A stretch of DNA of 64,000 nt, from positions 28,029,486-28,093,485 of the forward strand of contig CM055113.1 in assembly GCA_029204225.1 (NCBI GenBank). Direction: 5' to 3'. The DNA comes from Diphasiastrum complanatum (Eukaryota > Streptophyta > Lycopodiopsida > Lycopodiales > Lycopodiaceae). Positions 1 to 11,000 of the stretch are shown one piece after another. The notes under the pieces were generated by a model. The model had not been told where the DNA came from, did not search any database, and worked only from the letters and a program-made list of their open reading frames with translations. Position numbers and translations under genes: made by a program. How positions within the stretch are numbered: the stretch's first letter is position 1; each line of letters opens with the position of its first letter.

Positions 1-429
1 AGAGTAACTCCATCATTGATGATTGGAAGTCAGTTGACTAGTGCATTGGAATCCTAAGTTAATCTACTTATAGTCCCACAGAAAGTAGCCGTTATTTTAA
101 CAGTATGTGGGTCAGATTATCTAATTAACAGTATCGAAAAATATAAAAAGGGTCAGATAAGATACAAAGGGTCAAAATTTATACACTAGGCCGGATTTAT
201 ACAAGAGTCAGATTTATTAGACCCGATCCGATCCGGGGTTGAAGACGCCTGGATAAATTAGACCCGATCCGATCCAGGGTCCAAGGTGCTTTAAAAAATT
301 AGAACCGATCCAACCCAACCCAAGGTCAAAAAATCTCTCTTTGACAAAAATGACATTTGGGTCGGAAAATATGCTTGGGTCAAAAAAATTCGATCATGAA
401 TTTTTTGATCCTTAATATAATCAGAACCC
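1..429. repeat. Unassigned sequence with short GACCCGATCCGATCC repeats
   Basis: No gene is recognisable here. The motif GACCCGATCCGATCC occurs twice (about 219-233 and 262-276), with a related AACCGATCCAACCC at about 303, among repeated GGGTCAGAT and GGGTCAAAA words. This AT-rich stretch lies directly against the RT/RNase H remnant that begins near 430, so it is probably a small insertion or decayed repeat that replaced the upstream part of that copia element. Confidence 0.4.
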
Positions 430-1008
430 AGGATTGTTGCATTGGAAGTTGGCAAAGAGAGTACTACAATATCTCCAAGAAACAAAAGACTATGGATTGT
501 GTTATTCAAAGGAAACTGGATTTCACATCGAATCTTACAGTGACGCAAGCTAGGCATCCATGAAGGATGATAGCAAAAGTATTTCAGGAGGTTGTACTCT
601 AGCATGTGGCGCAACCATACTCTGGATAAGCAAGAAGCAAACAACAGTAGCTCAATCTTCTTGTGAAGCGGAATATGTAGCAACAGTCAAGATGGCAAAT
701 GAGTTGATCTGGATCAAACAGATGTTGGAAGGATTTGATGAATCTGTTTATGTACCTTATGTCTTGTTAATGGATAACACTTCAACAATCTATCACAAAA
801 GATCCTGTATTTTACTAAAAAAACGAAGCACATAGCTATCAAATATCATGTGATTCGGACTTAGTCAAGAAGAAGATACTGAAGACAGTCTTCATACCCA
901 CAGAGAAAATGACAGCTGATATCTTTACAAAGCCACTCAATAAAGCTTTGTTTTGGAGAAGCAGCGAAGAAGATTGGGGTTAATCCAACTGCCACTTTGA
1001 GAGGGAGC
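430..1008 (+). pseudogene. Ty1/copia RNase H region (3' end of pol), degenerate
   Basis: Reading from about 430, the frame gives HWKLAKRVLQYLQ, then SYSDAS, a stop, then DDSKSISGGCTL, ISKKQTTVAQSSCEAEY and NELIWIKQMLEGF. These are the standard RNase H landmarks of plant Ty1/copia Pol; the SSCEAEY segment holds the conserved acidic residue. After a frame break, near 915-950, the text resembles the terminal DIFTKPL motif. At least one in-frame stop (about 552) and one frameshift (about 830) make it non-functional. It lies directly upstream of a purine-rich tract and an LTR, as expected for the 3' end of a plus-strand copia element. The rest of pol is missing to the left. Family certain; lineage not determined. 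Confidence 0.85.
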
Positions 1009-1760
1009 TGTAGAACAATTGATCAGACAGATCTTGATTCTACTAACAAAGCGCGCAGTTTACTTGACAAAGGATGAGAAAGAAACGAACATGAACTCAA
1101 AACATTTCTATTCGTGATCAACCTCAAAGGATTCACGAACTTTGTCTTGCAGTCAACTCAAAAGATTCGCGAAATAGCTACTCGTAGAAGCTCGTGGCTT
1201 TCATGTTGAAGCTCGAAAGATTCACGAACAGAATCTTGTCACGAAATATTTTGTTTCTTGTTCAAACCTTAGATGTCGTGAAATTGTTGTAAACAGTTGC
1301 GAAATATTCTAGATTTTTTCTTCAAGCTCAAGAATTGTCATCTGTCACGAACAATTCACGAAAGACGAAAATGTCACGAAGAGACAAGTGTCGCGAATAA
1401 TTCACGAAACACGAAGCTGAGACGAAGAGATGGACTGTCACGAATAATTTGCGAACAAAATTTATTCGACCCTAGAAACAGAGCATCTATTTGAATATCA
1501 ACCGTCGTTAACAATTAGATATCTACTGTTACAGCATTAGAAGGCCAAAAGACCTATAAATAAAAGGCCAAAAGTCTTGTCCTGTAGCAATATAAATACA
1601 TGTGCATTACTCGTTGTAACTCACTCACTCAATCAGAAACACAACAATGAGAATAAGAAAGTAGACTCAACTTTCGTGCCCTAATGTGAAAACCCTAGCC
1701 TAGATCCAAGAGTCATGCTTGGTAGGTTCATGGTAGGTACAAATCTCATCATAAATCATG
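1009..1760 (+). repeat. 3' LTR of the plus-strand copia element (right end approximate)
   Basis: A purine-rich tract (GAGAGGGAGC) at about 999-1008 is followed by TGTAGAACAATTG, typical of a polypurine tract and LTR start. A TATA-like TATAAATA at about 1591 is a plausible LTR promoter. The right edge is not marked by a visible target duplication; about 1760 is a guess. Between 1100 and 1460 the LTR holds more than a dozen copies of a short motif close to TCACGAA, TCGCGAA or TTCGTGA, which could be U3 regulatory elements. Confidence 0.6.
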
Positions 1761-1974
1761 GTCTAGATCCTACAAAGTAGGAATCACTACCAAATGGACA
1801 CAACCACTCCTCTTGACTCGTGGTAACATACATTAAGTGTGGATTGACAAGTGGCACTTTGGCCATTCAAGTGTCTAACAAAAAATATTGACAAAATATA
1901 CAATATTCTACATGGCTAGATTTGCCAATGTAGGCAATTTTTCACACATAAATGCATTTTTCAGCAATGTGCAT

Positions 1975-2900
1975 TGGTTATCACATGTGTTTTGACTTCT
2001 TGTTTAACCCCGTTGCAAGACTTATGTAAGAGAAAACAAAAAGAGTTCTTTTTGCATGCTGGAAATCGGTGTTGCTGTTTTTGGCCTATTGATTCATTCG
2101 AATTTGCGTTTAATATCCCTAACAAGGTCTATTCAGTATTTTCAACAGATATGAAAAATGAATCGATACCACTATTTGGAAAGTTTGGCTTGATTAATGT
2201 ACTTGAGTAGGTCATAGAATAAGCCTTTGAGGTTACTCAAAAGTCCTTCATTTCCTTTCATGAGTTTCCTAGTAGGGAAAAAAATGGTGTGTGGTCTAAA
2301 GATAGACCAATTCAGGGTGTCTCTTTTGATATTTATAGAATTGAAGTCATCACATCTCGGCTATGTCAAAATATTTATGTAAGGTTGGGAGATGGCATTT
2401 GGAAGCAAATTATGGGTATCCCTATGGGCTTTTCAGTGTGCAATCTATATTTTTTCTACTTCGAATATAGATTTTGTATTAGATTGGCTAGTCTCAATAG
2501 ATGGGATCTATTGCAAATGTTTAATTATTCTTTCCGATACATTGATGATATTTATTTAATCCATGTCGTCAACCCTTTTACTTTTTTCAATAAAAACATT
2601 GTCCCCAATAATAATTGTGGTCTATTACGGTTACATTTGTCTAACATGTCACATTTTGTAATAGAGAAAGGAACTTCATTTTACATCCTTACAGCTCATT
2701 TATGAGGATCCAAATGGACCAACCTCATTTTCATATAAGGTTATTTTGTCAAAAATATTTCCTTTATTATATATTCGCTTTAATTAAAAAGAGGCTGCGT
2801 TTCAATTGTAAAGGGTTTCAAAGAAGAAACATTGAGAGGACACGTGTTCAGATTCCTAAGTGATGAATTTACTTTGTGCGGATGTTGTGCAACTAAGACG
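1975..2900 (+). pseudogene. Penelope-like element reverse transcriptase, degenerate
   Basis: This is the RT core of a Penelope-like retroelement, or a close relative, in two pieces. The first piece (to 2210) ends in VFSTDMKNESIPLFGKFG, which matches RT motif A (aspartate in an F-x-x-D-hydrophobic context). The second (2289-2705) has QIMGIPMGF (motif B), NLYFFYFEYRF, then FRYIDDIYLI (motif C, intact DD pair). The IPMG plus RYIDD combination differs from the YVDD of copia and the FLDD of gypsy. One or more stops and frame changes lie between the pieces (about 2208-2290) and after 2705, so it is dead. No GIY-YIG endonuclease was recognised. No copia or gypsy LTR adjoins it. Penelope-like elements are known from several non-flowering land plants. 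Confidence 0.65.
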
Positions 2901-3009
2901 AGTTATTTATTAGGTATGCATCTTACTAATATGGTGAACAACATGCATACCACACTTGGTTGCATGTTGTTGCACCTGGTGTGTTATGTTGTTGTGGGAA
3001 GGATGGTGG

Positions 3010-3011
<2 letters not shown>

Positions 3012-3064
<53 letters not shown>
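3012..3064. repeat. (CA)n microsatellite
   Basis: About 26 uninterrupted CA dinucleotides. The open frames running through it on both strands (poly-His-Thr, poly-Cys-Val) are low-complexity artefacts. Confidence 0.97.
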
Positions 3065-3066
<2 letters not shown>

Positions 3067-3429
3067 GCTTTGCTCAGTTTTTTTCTAAGTTTGGAAAATA
3101 ATTGATGGACCATGGATCATGGAGCATGAAATACTGATTATGTGATTGTCAATGCTTGGCAGCTAATCTATGCAAAAAAAAAAAAGACATGACTATAATT
3201 GAAGTGAGGAAGAAAACTATCGAAGAAAATGGAGTGTTGGATGTGTACTTTCTGTCAAATGCCTACTTACCTTGCAAGAAATATAGGCTAATGAATTTTA
3301 TGTAGTTGACTCTTTTTTGAGAAAGAAAGGGCCAGTGTCATATCTAGTTACATATCGTACTAGTATATGGACCTATCAATGTAAAGTGCTATTTTTCTAT
3401 GCAAGTTTTTGATTACTTACGGTTTGTCA

Positions 3430-4165
3430 TTTTTTGACTCTTGTAGTTAAAATTTTATTTGGCTACCTTCTGTTCTCTGTTCTTCTGGTTTTTTCGGATG
3501 TTTCTCTTTCATGCTAGTTCTTCACATGCTAGTGTGTTTTGTGGGTGCTGCTTGGTTTTCCTGCTTCTTGGTCTTGGTTTTTTGTTACGAGGGTTCTTTA
3601 TTTTTCCTTGGGGCTTTGGCACATTTCTTGTTCCTTCGTCCGCTTGTGTTCGTACGTCCTTGGGTGCGTTCTCCTCTCTTCTGAGTTTTGTTGGCGAGGT
3701 GTGGTTTTCCTTCTTTCCGAGCTGAGGCCTCCATGGTTTCTGGCTTCTCGACGGATTTGGTGTGGCTGTTTCGTTTTGAGTTTGATGCTGGCTGTGGTTT
3801 TTGGGTGTGGTGCGTTGTGGCTATGGATTTGCTGCCCTCAGATTGGCACGTTTTTCTGGTCTTTTCATGGCCTTTTAGTATATAACTTTGTGTGTGAGGT
3901 TTGGTATGTGCTCTGTTGCGCTGTCGTGGTGATTATGGGGTCTCAGATACGTGCTGCGTGGTTTTTTCTCTCTTGTGCTACCTTTTTCGGTGCTTGGTTC
4001 CTTGCCTGTGGTCTATGGGGCGGTGTGTGGTTTCGTCTTTCTTTTGTTTTTGACAACCTTTACCTGGCTTTTTTCATTGTCTTGTTGACTAGCCAGTTGT
4101 TGGTTTGTGTTAGTTGTTACTCCCTTCTGTTCGTCATGTTTCAGCTTTTGTTCTCTATTTAATTT
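3430..4165. other. Strongly G+T-skewed block, probably a decayed A/C-rich coding repeat read from the other strand
   Basis: The plus strand is dominated by T and G for more than 700 bases, ending near 4165. The longest plus-strand frame (3539-4162, 207 residues) is nearly all hydrophobic and Cys/Trp-rich, as expected from T/G-rich sequence rather than a real membrane protein. The minus strand is A/C/G-rich and, in short frames without ATG, gives Lys/Arg/Gln/Thr-rich text resembling a nucleic-acid-binding retroelement protein, but I could not identify one. I treat it as unclassified. Confidence 0.4.
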
Positions 4166-4900
4166 GGTACATCTTTTTGTGCTTTTTCCATTAACGGTGT
4201 TCGCTGTTTTTCTGAGTTCGTAGCTGAGTACTGGGTTGTTAAAGGGCCTTTGCTGAAGAACGAGTACTTCATTAACATATTTATGATTGGGTTCACCAGA
4301 GAACTTGGTGGTTTTAACCAGGTTATTAGTATCAGTTATGATGACCAGCCGATTAAATCGGTTATGTATGTGAAAACAATCTTCTTTTGGCAGTTTTTTC
4401 TCAGTTATTGTTCACTATAAAGAGAAAATGTACATATTTATGAATACAGTAGTAAATAATGTTCAATTCAGTACATGGCTGACTAAAAAGGTTTATCAAT
4501 AGTATATTTTAGAAATTTTTATACAGACTGTTTTATATATGATGTTACTGTAAGAGAAATGCATTGATTGCATATAACTGCCTCTGAAGAATGATTTTAA
4601 AAAATCGATGGCTTACTTATATTATGTGTCATGTAACATGATCGACACATGAAGGTTGTTATTGACATATATATTTTCCAGTACTTAAAAATACCTCTTT
4701 ATTATAGAGGTATAAAATCTGGGTTTATAATGAGTATTTTGGTGTTCTTCCTTCAACTCAATACAATAAATGGCCCACTGATGTTCTATCACAGATACTG
4801 ACTGGTCTGATCTAGGTTCGTCATGTGTATCCAATTCAGCAATATCTTTTCCTTCAAACACAAGTCATTTTCTTGCTACTGCCAACAATATAACCAAACA
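4166..4900. other. No gene recognised
   Basis: AT-rich sequence. No coding frame above background, RNA gene or structured repeat was identified between the G+T block and the next copia remnant. Confidence 0.4.
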
Positions 4901-5390
4901 TATTTTGAAAAAATATTTGTTGGACATCACCATGTTGTATACACGGACTCACATGTGTGGGACCCACTTGTGTACAATCTACATGGTTTTGATCAAGCTA
5001 GATTTGCCAATTTTTTGGCAATTTCTCACACTCCTCAAATTTAGCTTGATCTATCTGCAACTCTCTTTGCTTGATGAATGAATACTTTAGAAGTGTATAA
5101 AAAATCCAGCTACAAACAAGGAACTTTTGAGACTTCAATAGAGAATGATGTCCATGAAGGATCTTTCACCACCTCTTAAAGGATCCCTTACAAGGTGTTC
5201 AATAAAGGTGTCTATATACTTGTAGCACACTTCAACACTATACATCATGACAAGCTATGAATTCCAAGGCATTTTGTGCACTTGATGGTATATTAATCAA
5301 GTTATTAAGTGCATAAAGAATGTTGCCAAATTCAACTTGCCTTGAGCACTTGATTCATATGATTGAGCCTTGATGGCTCCAAATCTAATT

Positions 5391-5915
5391 CTAGATTAGA
5401 ATTGTCAAAAATTTGGCTCCACATAAGGTTCTATTCTTCCTCTCGGCCACTCCATTTTGTTGTGGTGTCCTTGGGCTTGTGTACTCCCTCTTGATCCCAT
5501 TTTCATCACAAAATGCTTTGAACTTGGTAGAAATGTACTCCCCAACATTGTCACTTCTCAAGCACTTGATATTTGTAAAAAATTGGACCTCCCTTGCAAT
5601 CTTGAACTTGACAAAGACATCAAACACCTCATCTTTGCTCTTTAGTAGATACACCCAACTACATCATAGCACCTCCATTGCTAATTGTAGTAACACCATG
5701 AATATCCGAATGCACAAGTTGAAAAGGCTTACTTGACTTCGATGTAGATCTCTTATAAGGTAACCTATGTGACTTTGATAAAGCACATTAATCACAAACA
5801 TGATTCATGCTTGATAAAGAATTGGAAAGACCAAACACAACTTGACTCTTTGCCATCACCTTCAATGACTTGTAGCTGAGATGCTCCAATCTCTTGTGCC
5901 ATACCTCTTGTTAAT
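5391..5915 (-). pseudogene. copia pre-integrase and integrase fragment
   Basis: On the minus strand the pre-integrase zone appears across frames (SKSHRLPYKR), followed by LVHSDIHG with the first catalytic aspartate. The open part (5654-5391) reads CLRSDNVGEYISTKF (second catalytic aspartate in SDN-x-GE) and then TPQQNGVAERKNRTL, which contains the catalytic glutamate. The DDE triad is therefore present in sequence, but frameshifts separate the first Asp from the rest and the ORF stops right after KNRTL. No RT follows. Confidence 0.85.
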
Positions 5916-6469
5916 CCATATTGATTTCTTGGCTTGCTACAAATGTTGTACCATGCAAGTATGTAGCTCATTAATACAAAATGCCAAGTTTGGCCTACAT
6001 AGAACTTGAGCTACATGATTATGTATTATCTAGTTTGATAAATGCAACTTGCATATAGTTTGTAGACATAGAATTAGCATGATTATGCTTGTAGAAACTC
6101 GTGGCAATTCACATGCATTAATTGTAAGTGATCCATAGTGACATGCAAGGCATGCACAAAGTGTAATGGACACATGCATGATGATTTGGACATTTCTAGT
6201 TAGAACTAGTACACTTGTAAAAAGTTGGTAGAATTTCATGCATGACAAGTGACAAATGTCACATAGACTCTAGATGTCACTTTAGATGTCATTTTGGAAT
6301 GGATGGATGTGGTTCTACCTCGAGCTACCTCAAACTCCATAGATATGTGTAGCTCTCCACACAATCAAAGATGAAGAACCAAAGTTTTGTAGCTATCTCA
6401 TGCCATTTTGGATCTAAACTAATATTGCTTGTTATCTCTCTAGCTTTCTCTCTCTAACTCGTGTTGAGG

Positions 6470-6787
6470 CTAATGCTCATACGATGTAGACTTGGACTCA
6501 TAAACCTTCTTCAAGGTTTCCCAAGCTTCACTAAATGTTGTGCACTTAACAAATTCCTTGAAAAGTTCATTAGTCACATTCATCTTGATAACATGTAGAG
6601 CTTTCTTTGCCCTCTTGTCATACCTCAATTGTTTTTGAGGTGCCAAATGTCTCTCCTCCACACCTACAACAATATCCATGAAATCATTCATCTCTACCAA
6701 AGACTCCATCCTCACCTTCCAAGTTGAATAATTTGTTGAGGTAAGCCTATCATTGCCTTCCAACATGAAGACACTTGAGGTCGCCAT
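6470..6787 (-). pseudogene. copia gag N-terminal fragment
   Basis: The minus-strand ORF starts MATSSVFMLEGNDRLTSTNY and continues STWKVRMESL, then ALHVIKMNVTNELFKEF and FSEAWETLKKVYESKSTS. This is the UBN2-type copia Gag signature and is clearly related to the Gag of the two plus-strand elements near 42.6 and 52.2 kb. It ends early, before the central Gag region and the CCHC zinc knuckle, so only about 105 residues remain. Its position at the right end of the minus-strand remnant marks the 5' side of that element. Confidence 0.85.
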
Positions 6788-7149
6788 GTTGCACTGATCT
6801 GATATTCTCTTTAAACCCGTTCCAATGCACTTAGAACTCTCTTGAAAATCAACAAATGAAACTCAAGAAGAAATCAGAAATATTTGGAAACAATCTAGCC
6901 TCTCCTTTTCTCTCTTCTAGCAAATCCTATAGAATGTTGATTTCTTGATCACAATAGATATGAACTTTTGATAACACCTAATATTGAATCACACTCTTGA
7001 AAATATCCATCAACTTGTTGGCCTAAAAATTGCCATAATAGATCAACTAAACTAGTTGAATTTTTCACATGGGACTCATGGGAGATGAAGAATGGGTCAG
7101 TACTCACACTTTGGAGACTCTTGGTGAGTGGTAAGTGTGATGTTTTGTG

Positions 7150-7654
7150 ATTTTTGAAGTCAGTAATTCAATTCAAATCAAATCATTGTAGTTGGACGAG
7201 TGTATCAGGTTGTCATCAACGAGATACACTTCAATTGTCAATCTAGAGTAAGTCAAGTCAATTTGCCATATTAGTATTGGCATACACACTATGTGAGAGG
7301 CTTGATGATGAATCTGGAGTTCACATCTCAGTGTATAATCAAAGAATGGTTTGATATCATTCAAGGAAGAAGCTTTGGAGCTAGCTAGGAGAATACAAGA
7401 ATGGACATTGTTTGATTAGATGCTTAGATCTTTGAGACAGAGGATGGCATTGGGATATCTGATAGGGAGTGGAGTGCAGCATGATATGGTGATCAACAAT
7501 TGGCCATAGTAAATTGGCATCCATGAGCTGGCATTCGTCCAGATTGATTCTTTTGTATCTCTGTAGAGTATGCAACTGTACAAGTATTTACAACAACTAG
7601 TGAATGGATCTAGATTAGCAAAGAGATAGGGATGGAGAGGATAGAAATCCAACA
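7150..7654 (-). repeat. 3' LTR of the second minus-strand copia element
   Basis: On the minus strand a G-rich polypurine tract (seven Gs, about 7655-7661) is followed by TGTTGGATTTC at 7654, the classic PPT to LTR junction. The LTR then runs leftwards about 500 bases to roughly 7150. The small minus-strand ORFs at 7173-7364, 7381-7575 and 7416-7673 lie inside the LTR and are not genes. Confidence 0.6.
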
Positions 7655-8176
7655 CCCCCCCAATCTGGATCATTGAACGTTTTGATTTTCAAATTTAAAA
7701 TAGCACAAAAACTGTTGTGTGCTTCTTGACTTAACCATTTAGTAAATATATTAGCTGCCATGTACTGGGTTCTACAAAATTTCAGACTTATCTCCTTGTT
7801 GAGTATTTTGCTTTGATGTAGTGGTACTTAATCTTGATGTGCTTGCTCCTAGAGTGAAATCCAGGATTAATTGATAATGCAATAGCACTATGATTTCTGC
7901 GCTAAGTAATTGTTGAAGCATATTGTTTGAGACCAATATCAGACAATAAATGTTTCAACCAATTTGTCTACTTGGTAGCTTGAGAGGCTGCAATGTATTC
8001 TGATTCTGTAGATGACATTGCAATAGAGTTCTGTTTTCAAGTGTTCCATGATATGGGACCATTATTAAACAAGATCACAAATCCGGAGGTTGATATCGCC
8101 TGTCCAATTTGCATCTGTATATCCATGAAGTATATAAATATTAGATGAATCGACATTACCATAGCAAATACAAAGG

Positions 8177-9350
8177 TCAATGGTAGCTCGTACATATCTG
8201 ATTACTCTGAAAAGAGCTTTTCAATGAATCATACCAGGTTTGAACGTATTGGCTCAAGGAGCTGATGGCATATGCAAAATCAAGACTGGTAGAGATCATT
8301 GCATACATCAGAGATCTGATAATTAATTGATATGGATATCCCTTCATTTCGGCCTTCTCCTCATTGGTCTCCAAAATTGATCCTTGGATAATTTTAGACT
8401 TGGATCATGTAAAAATTTGCAATTCATGAAATTGAATTTCGTTAACTGATTATAGAAGTACCTCTGCTAGGTGATATAGAAAAGTCTTTTATTTCTATCT
8501 CTATGGATCTGAATTCTGAGACAATAATGCGCTTCTCCGAGATCAATCATCTTGAATTCTTGGGATAACATCCTCTTAGTGCCCTTTGTCAGTTCGATAT
8601 TGTTGCTGAACAACAACGTATCATCCATCTAGAGTGTGCTCACAAAAAATTGATTAATAGCTTTGAAATATACATTAAAGTCTGCGGATCTTGGTTCAAA
8701 TCCATGATCTCGATCAAGAATGTGTTGATTTGATGGAACCAGGCTCTGGATGATTGTTCCAGACCGTACACCGCACCAAAATGAGTGGGTGGAGGTATAG
8801 GATCATGTGAGAATGAAAAAGATGAGGAAAAAACTAGTGCACAAAGTTGTGGGTGAGAAGAGGAAGGTGTGGGTTGAAGGGATGGTGAAGTAGGTCTCTT
8901 TTTGTGTTGATCTACACCCTAATGCACTCTAAGTTTGTCTTGATTTCCATTTCCATTGAAAATTGTCGCTACTACTTTTTGAGTCGTCTCAAAAATAGCT
9001 TCAATTAAGTGATCAAGTCTTTGATGGAGTTTGCATACCTGATCTTCTCGACCATCGAGACTAGCTGGATCATGTAAATGTCATTCTCGATAAATCCATT
9101 GAGAAATGTCGTTTGTACATCCATCCGATATACCTCAAGATCTGCTGCAATAGCATATGATAGTAGCAGTCAAATGGAAGTGTGCTTCACAACTGGACTT
9201 CAAGTTTCAGAGTAGTTGATATTGGGAATATATGAAAATCCCCTTGCCATGAGTTGAACTTTCCTTCTGTCGATACTATTGTCTACTTTACATTTGATCT
9301 TAAAGATCCATTTGGTCAATTACCTTTATATCTGCTAGCAGCTTGGTGAC
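8177..9350 (-). pseudogene. copia reverse transcriptase, degenerate
   Basis: On the minus strand, around 9130-9040, the text reads MDVQTTFLNGFIENDIYM, matching the RT segment MDV-x-x-FLNG. Near 8640-8610 the catalytic box is decayed to a stop followed by MDDTLLFSNN (YVDD in active elements). At 8374-8177 the frame gives YQLIIRSLMYAMISTSLDFA, the connection to RNase H. Many stops lie between. The position between integrase and the 3' LTR supports the call. Confidence 0.8.
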
Positions 9351-9585
9351 AGTCCATGTGTTGTTCTTCAGTAGGGAGTTGTACTCCTTATCCATAGCTT
9401 CTTTCCAGAGATCTGAATCGGCCTGTGACATAGCTCTCTCAACTGTGGTTGGATCCTGAATAGAGTAGCGAGCAAACTCATCAGTGTATCAGGCAGGCTG
9501 AGTTCGAATTCTTGTTAATCTCCAAGTCGAAGTTTCTGACTGCAAAATTCGACTTTGAGTTGGCTGGTCCTGAATTGTAGCTTCT

Positions 9586-10239
9586 TCATCTTCTTTCTAG
9601 ATCTGACTGTACAAAATTGTTAGGAAGGCCTTTAGTTATATACATTGGTTCTGCACGTAAGTTGATGTCGATACAACATGTTTCCAGAATGATTTGGGCA
9701 ACGAAGCATGAGTTATCATGCATTTGGCAGACTCGACTAAGGTCCTGTTCTTTCTTTCTGCCAGTCCATTGGACTGTGGAGAATAGGAAGCAACAAACTG
9801 CTACTTGATGATGTTGGCTGAGCAAGTTTGCTTGAATTAATTCGAGATGTATTCATCTTCATTGTCGTTTCTAAGAGCTTTGATCTTCTTGCCCGTCTAC
9901 AATTCAACACTTTCTCTGTAAGGCTTCAGATTTATGCTTCAGAAAATATATAGTAGTTCTTTTAAAATAGTCATCTATAAATGTAATAAAGAATCTAGCA
10001 CCAAGCAGTGATGGTGTCTGCATTGTGCCACATATATCAGTATGTACAGTTTCTAGCAAATCTTTAAATACTTGTTCTTGATTTGACTTAAATGGCCTTC
10101 TTACTTGCTTTCCTACGATACCACTTTGGCAGACAGGAGGGTCGACAATTTGATAGTCCAAATCAAGAGCTGAAAAACGCCTAGACATGTTACCCATCGA
10201 TACATGATTAAGGTGACCAAGCTTATAATGCCAAATCAA
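9586..10239 (-). pseudogene. copia pre-integrase and integrase, degenerate
   Basis: The minus-strand ORF at 10239-9904 begins MIWHYKLGHLNHVSMGNM, the H-x-LGH signature of the GAG-pre-integrase domain. It continues with VCQSGIVGKQVRRPF (one Cys of the C-x-x-C pair replaced) and VHTDICGTMQTPS, which holds the first catalytic Asp, then FFITFIDDY. The SDN and VAER segments expected between 9900 and 9750 are only partly readable across frame changes. Non-functional. Confidence 0.8.
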
Positions 10240-10243
10240 TTCT

Positions 10244-10748
10244 TTATTGATAGATGCTTAAAGCATAATCAGTCGCAAAGTTACAATGACTAAGCCTATA
10301 GAGATATCCTTGTCTCTTTTGGAGTTCAAGAATTCTCTTGGAATCTACCTGAAACTCTACCCTCTGTCCTAAATCTATAATTCGACTGACCGACAACAAA
10401 TTTGTTGTCAGGTTCATGACATAAAATACATTTGGTATCAGCTTTGATAGTCCATTTTGAAAATTCAGTCTAACTACCTTCACCTTCGATTTTGTGTGAG
10501 TTTTTGTCTCCAAGGTGAACGAACTTCTTGGCATTGTAGGCTGAATAGTCGGTGAACCATTCTTGCTAGCTTGTCATGTGTTGCATTGCTCCAGAATCGA
10601 GTAACCATTCCTCCAATTGTTCGACATGGTGATGGTTTACCATGAAGGCCTCCTGCTCATCGTCGTCATCTTCTTGGATCTTTTGATTTGTGTTGGCTGC
10701 ATGGGCTTGTTGATTTGACTGTTTCTTCTTGTCGTTGTTGAACTTCAA
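10244..10748 (-). pseudogene. copia aspartic protease region, degenerate
   Basis: The minus-strand frame 10748-10566 ends with LEEWLLDSGAMQHMTS: the D-S-G-A active site of the copia retropepsin. The following ORF (10534-10244) includes VRLNFQNGLSKLIPNVFYV and NLLSVSRIIDLG, the usual protease C-terminal half before pre-integrase. The upstream Asn/Gln/Lys-rich stretch is the end of Gag; no CCHC knuckle is left. A stop between the two ORFs disrupts the protein. Confidence 0.8.
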
Positions 10749-10797
10749 GATTCAACAGTCTTGGATTATATTTATGTGTATGTTTATGTGTGTGCGT

Positions 10798-10799
<2 letters not shown>

Positions 10800-10855
<56 letters not shown>
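10800..10855. repeat. (GA)n microsatellite
   Basis: About 28 GA units without interruption. It forms the right edge of the minus-strand copia remnant. Arg-Glu and Leu-Ser repeats predicted through it are artefacts. Confidence 0.97.
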
Positions 10856-10857
<2 letters not shown>

Positions 10858-11000
10858 CCCTACGCCCCCTCCCTATGTGTCTCATTGTGCCCTCTCTACG
10901 TGCCCTCCCGACATGCCCTCCCGGCATGCCATCCCTGCGCACCCTCCCTATGCCCTCCCGGTGTGGCCTCCCCATGCGCCCTCCCTTGGGAGAGAGAGAG
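10856..11000. repeat. Degenerate short tandem repeat rich in TGCCCTCCC
   Basis: About a dozen imperfect repeats of a 10-13 base unit close to TGCCCTCCCG (or TGCGCCCTCCC) run from 10861 to about 10986, C-rich on the plus strand. They end at a second short GAGAGA run (10990-11001). Probably a minisatellite that grew beside the GA array. Confidence 0.7.

Larger units (their letters stand above)
4900..7150 (-). mobile_element. Ty1/copia element, minus strand, decayed (gag and integrase fragments)
   Basis: Read on the minus strand, gag lies at 6787-6470, pre-integrase and integrase at about 5915-5391, and LTR-like sequence (a long run related to TAGATTTGCCAAT) at about 5050-4900. This is the normal copia order gag-integrase, with RT and RNase H deleted. 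Both ends are approximate because no matching LTR pair or target duplication was found. It is a separate element from the minus-strand copia to its right. Confidence 0.65.
7655..10799 (-). mobile_element. Ty1/copia element, minus strand, decayed (protease to RNase H)
   Basis: Read leftwards, the order is protease (10748-10566), pre-integrase and integrase (about 10240-9600), RT (about 9350-8400), RT/RNase H junction (8374-8177), PPT and 3' LTR (7654). This is the complete copia pol order, so the region is one element. Stops and frameshifts break it throughout. Its 5' end (gag, primer site, 5' LTR) is missing; the protease end abuts a GA microsatellite at 10800-10855. Confidence 0.8.

Noticed and set aside
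3539..4162. 207-residue hydrophobic ORF
   Set aside because: Composition follows the local G+T bias; no signal-peptide or domain logic, and no family resemblance.
7173..7673. Three small minus-strand ORFs
   Set aside because: They lie inside a copia LTR and have no protein family features.
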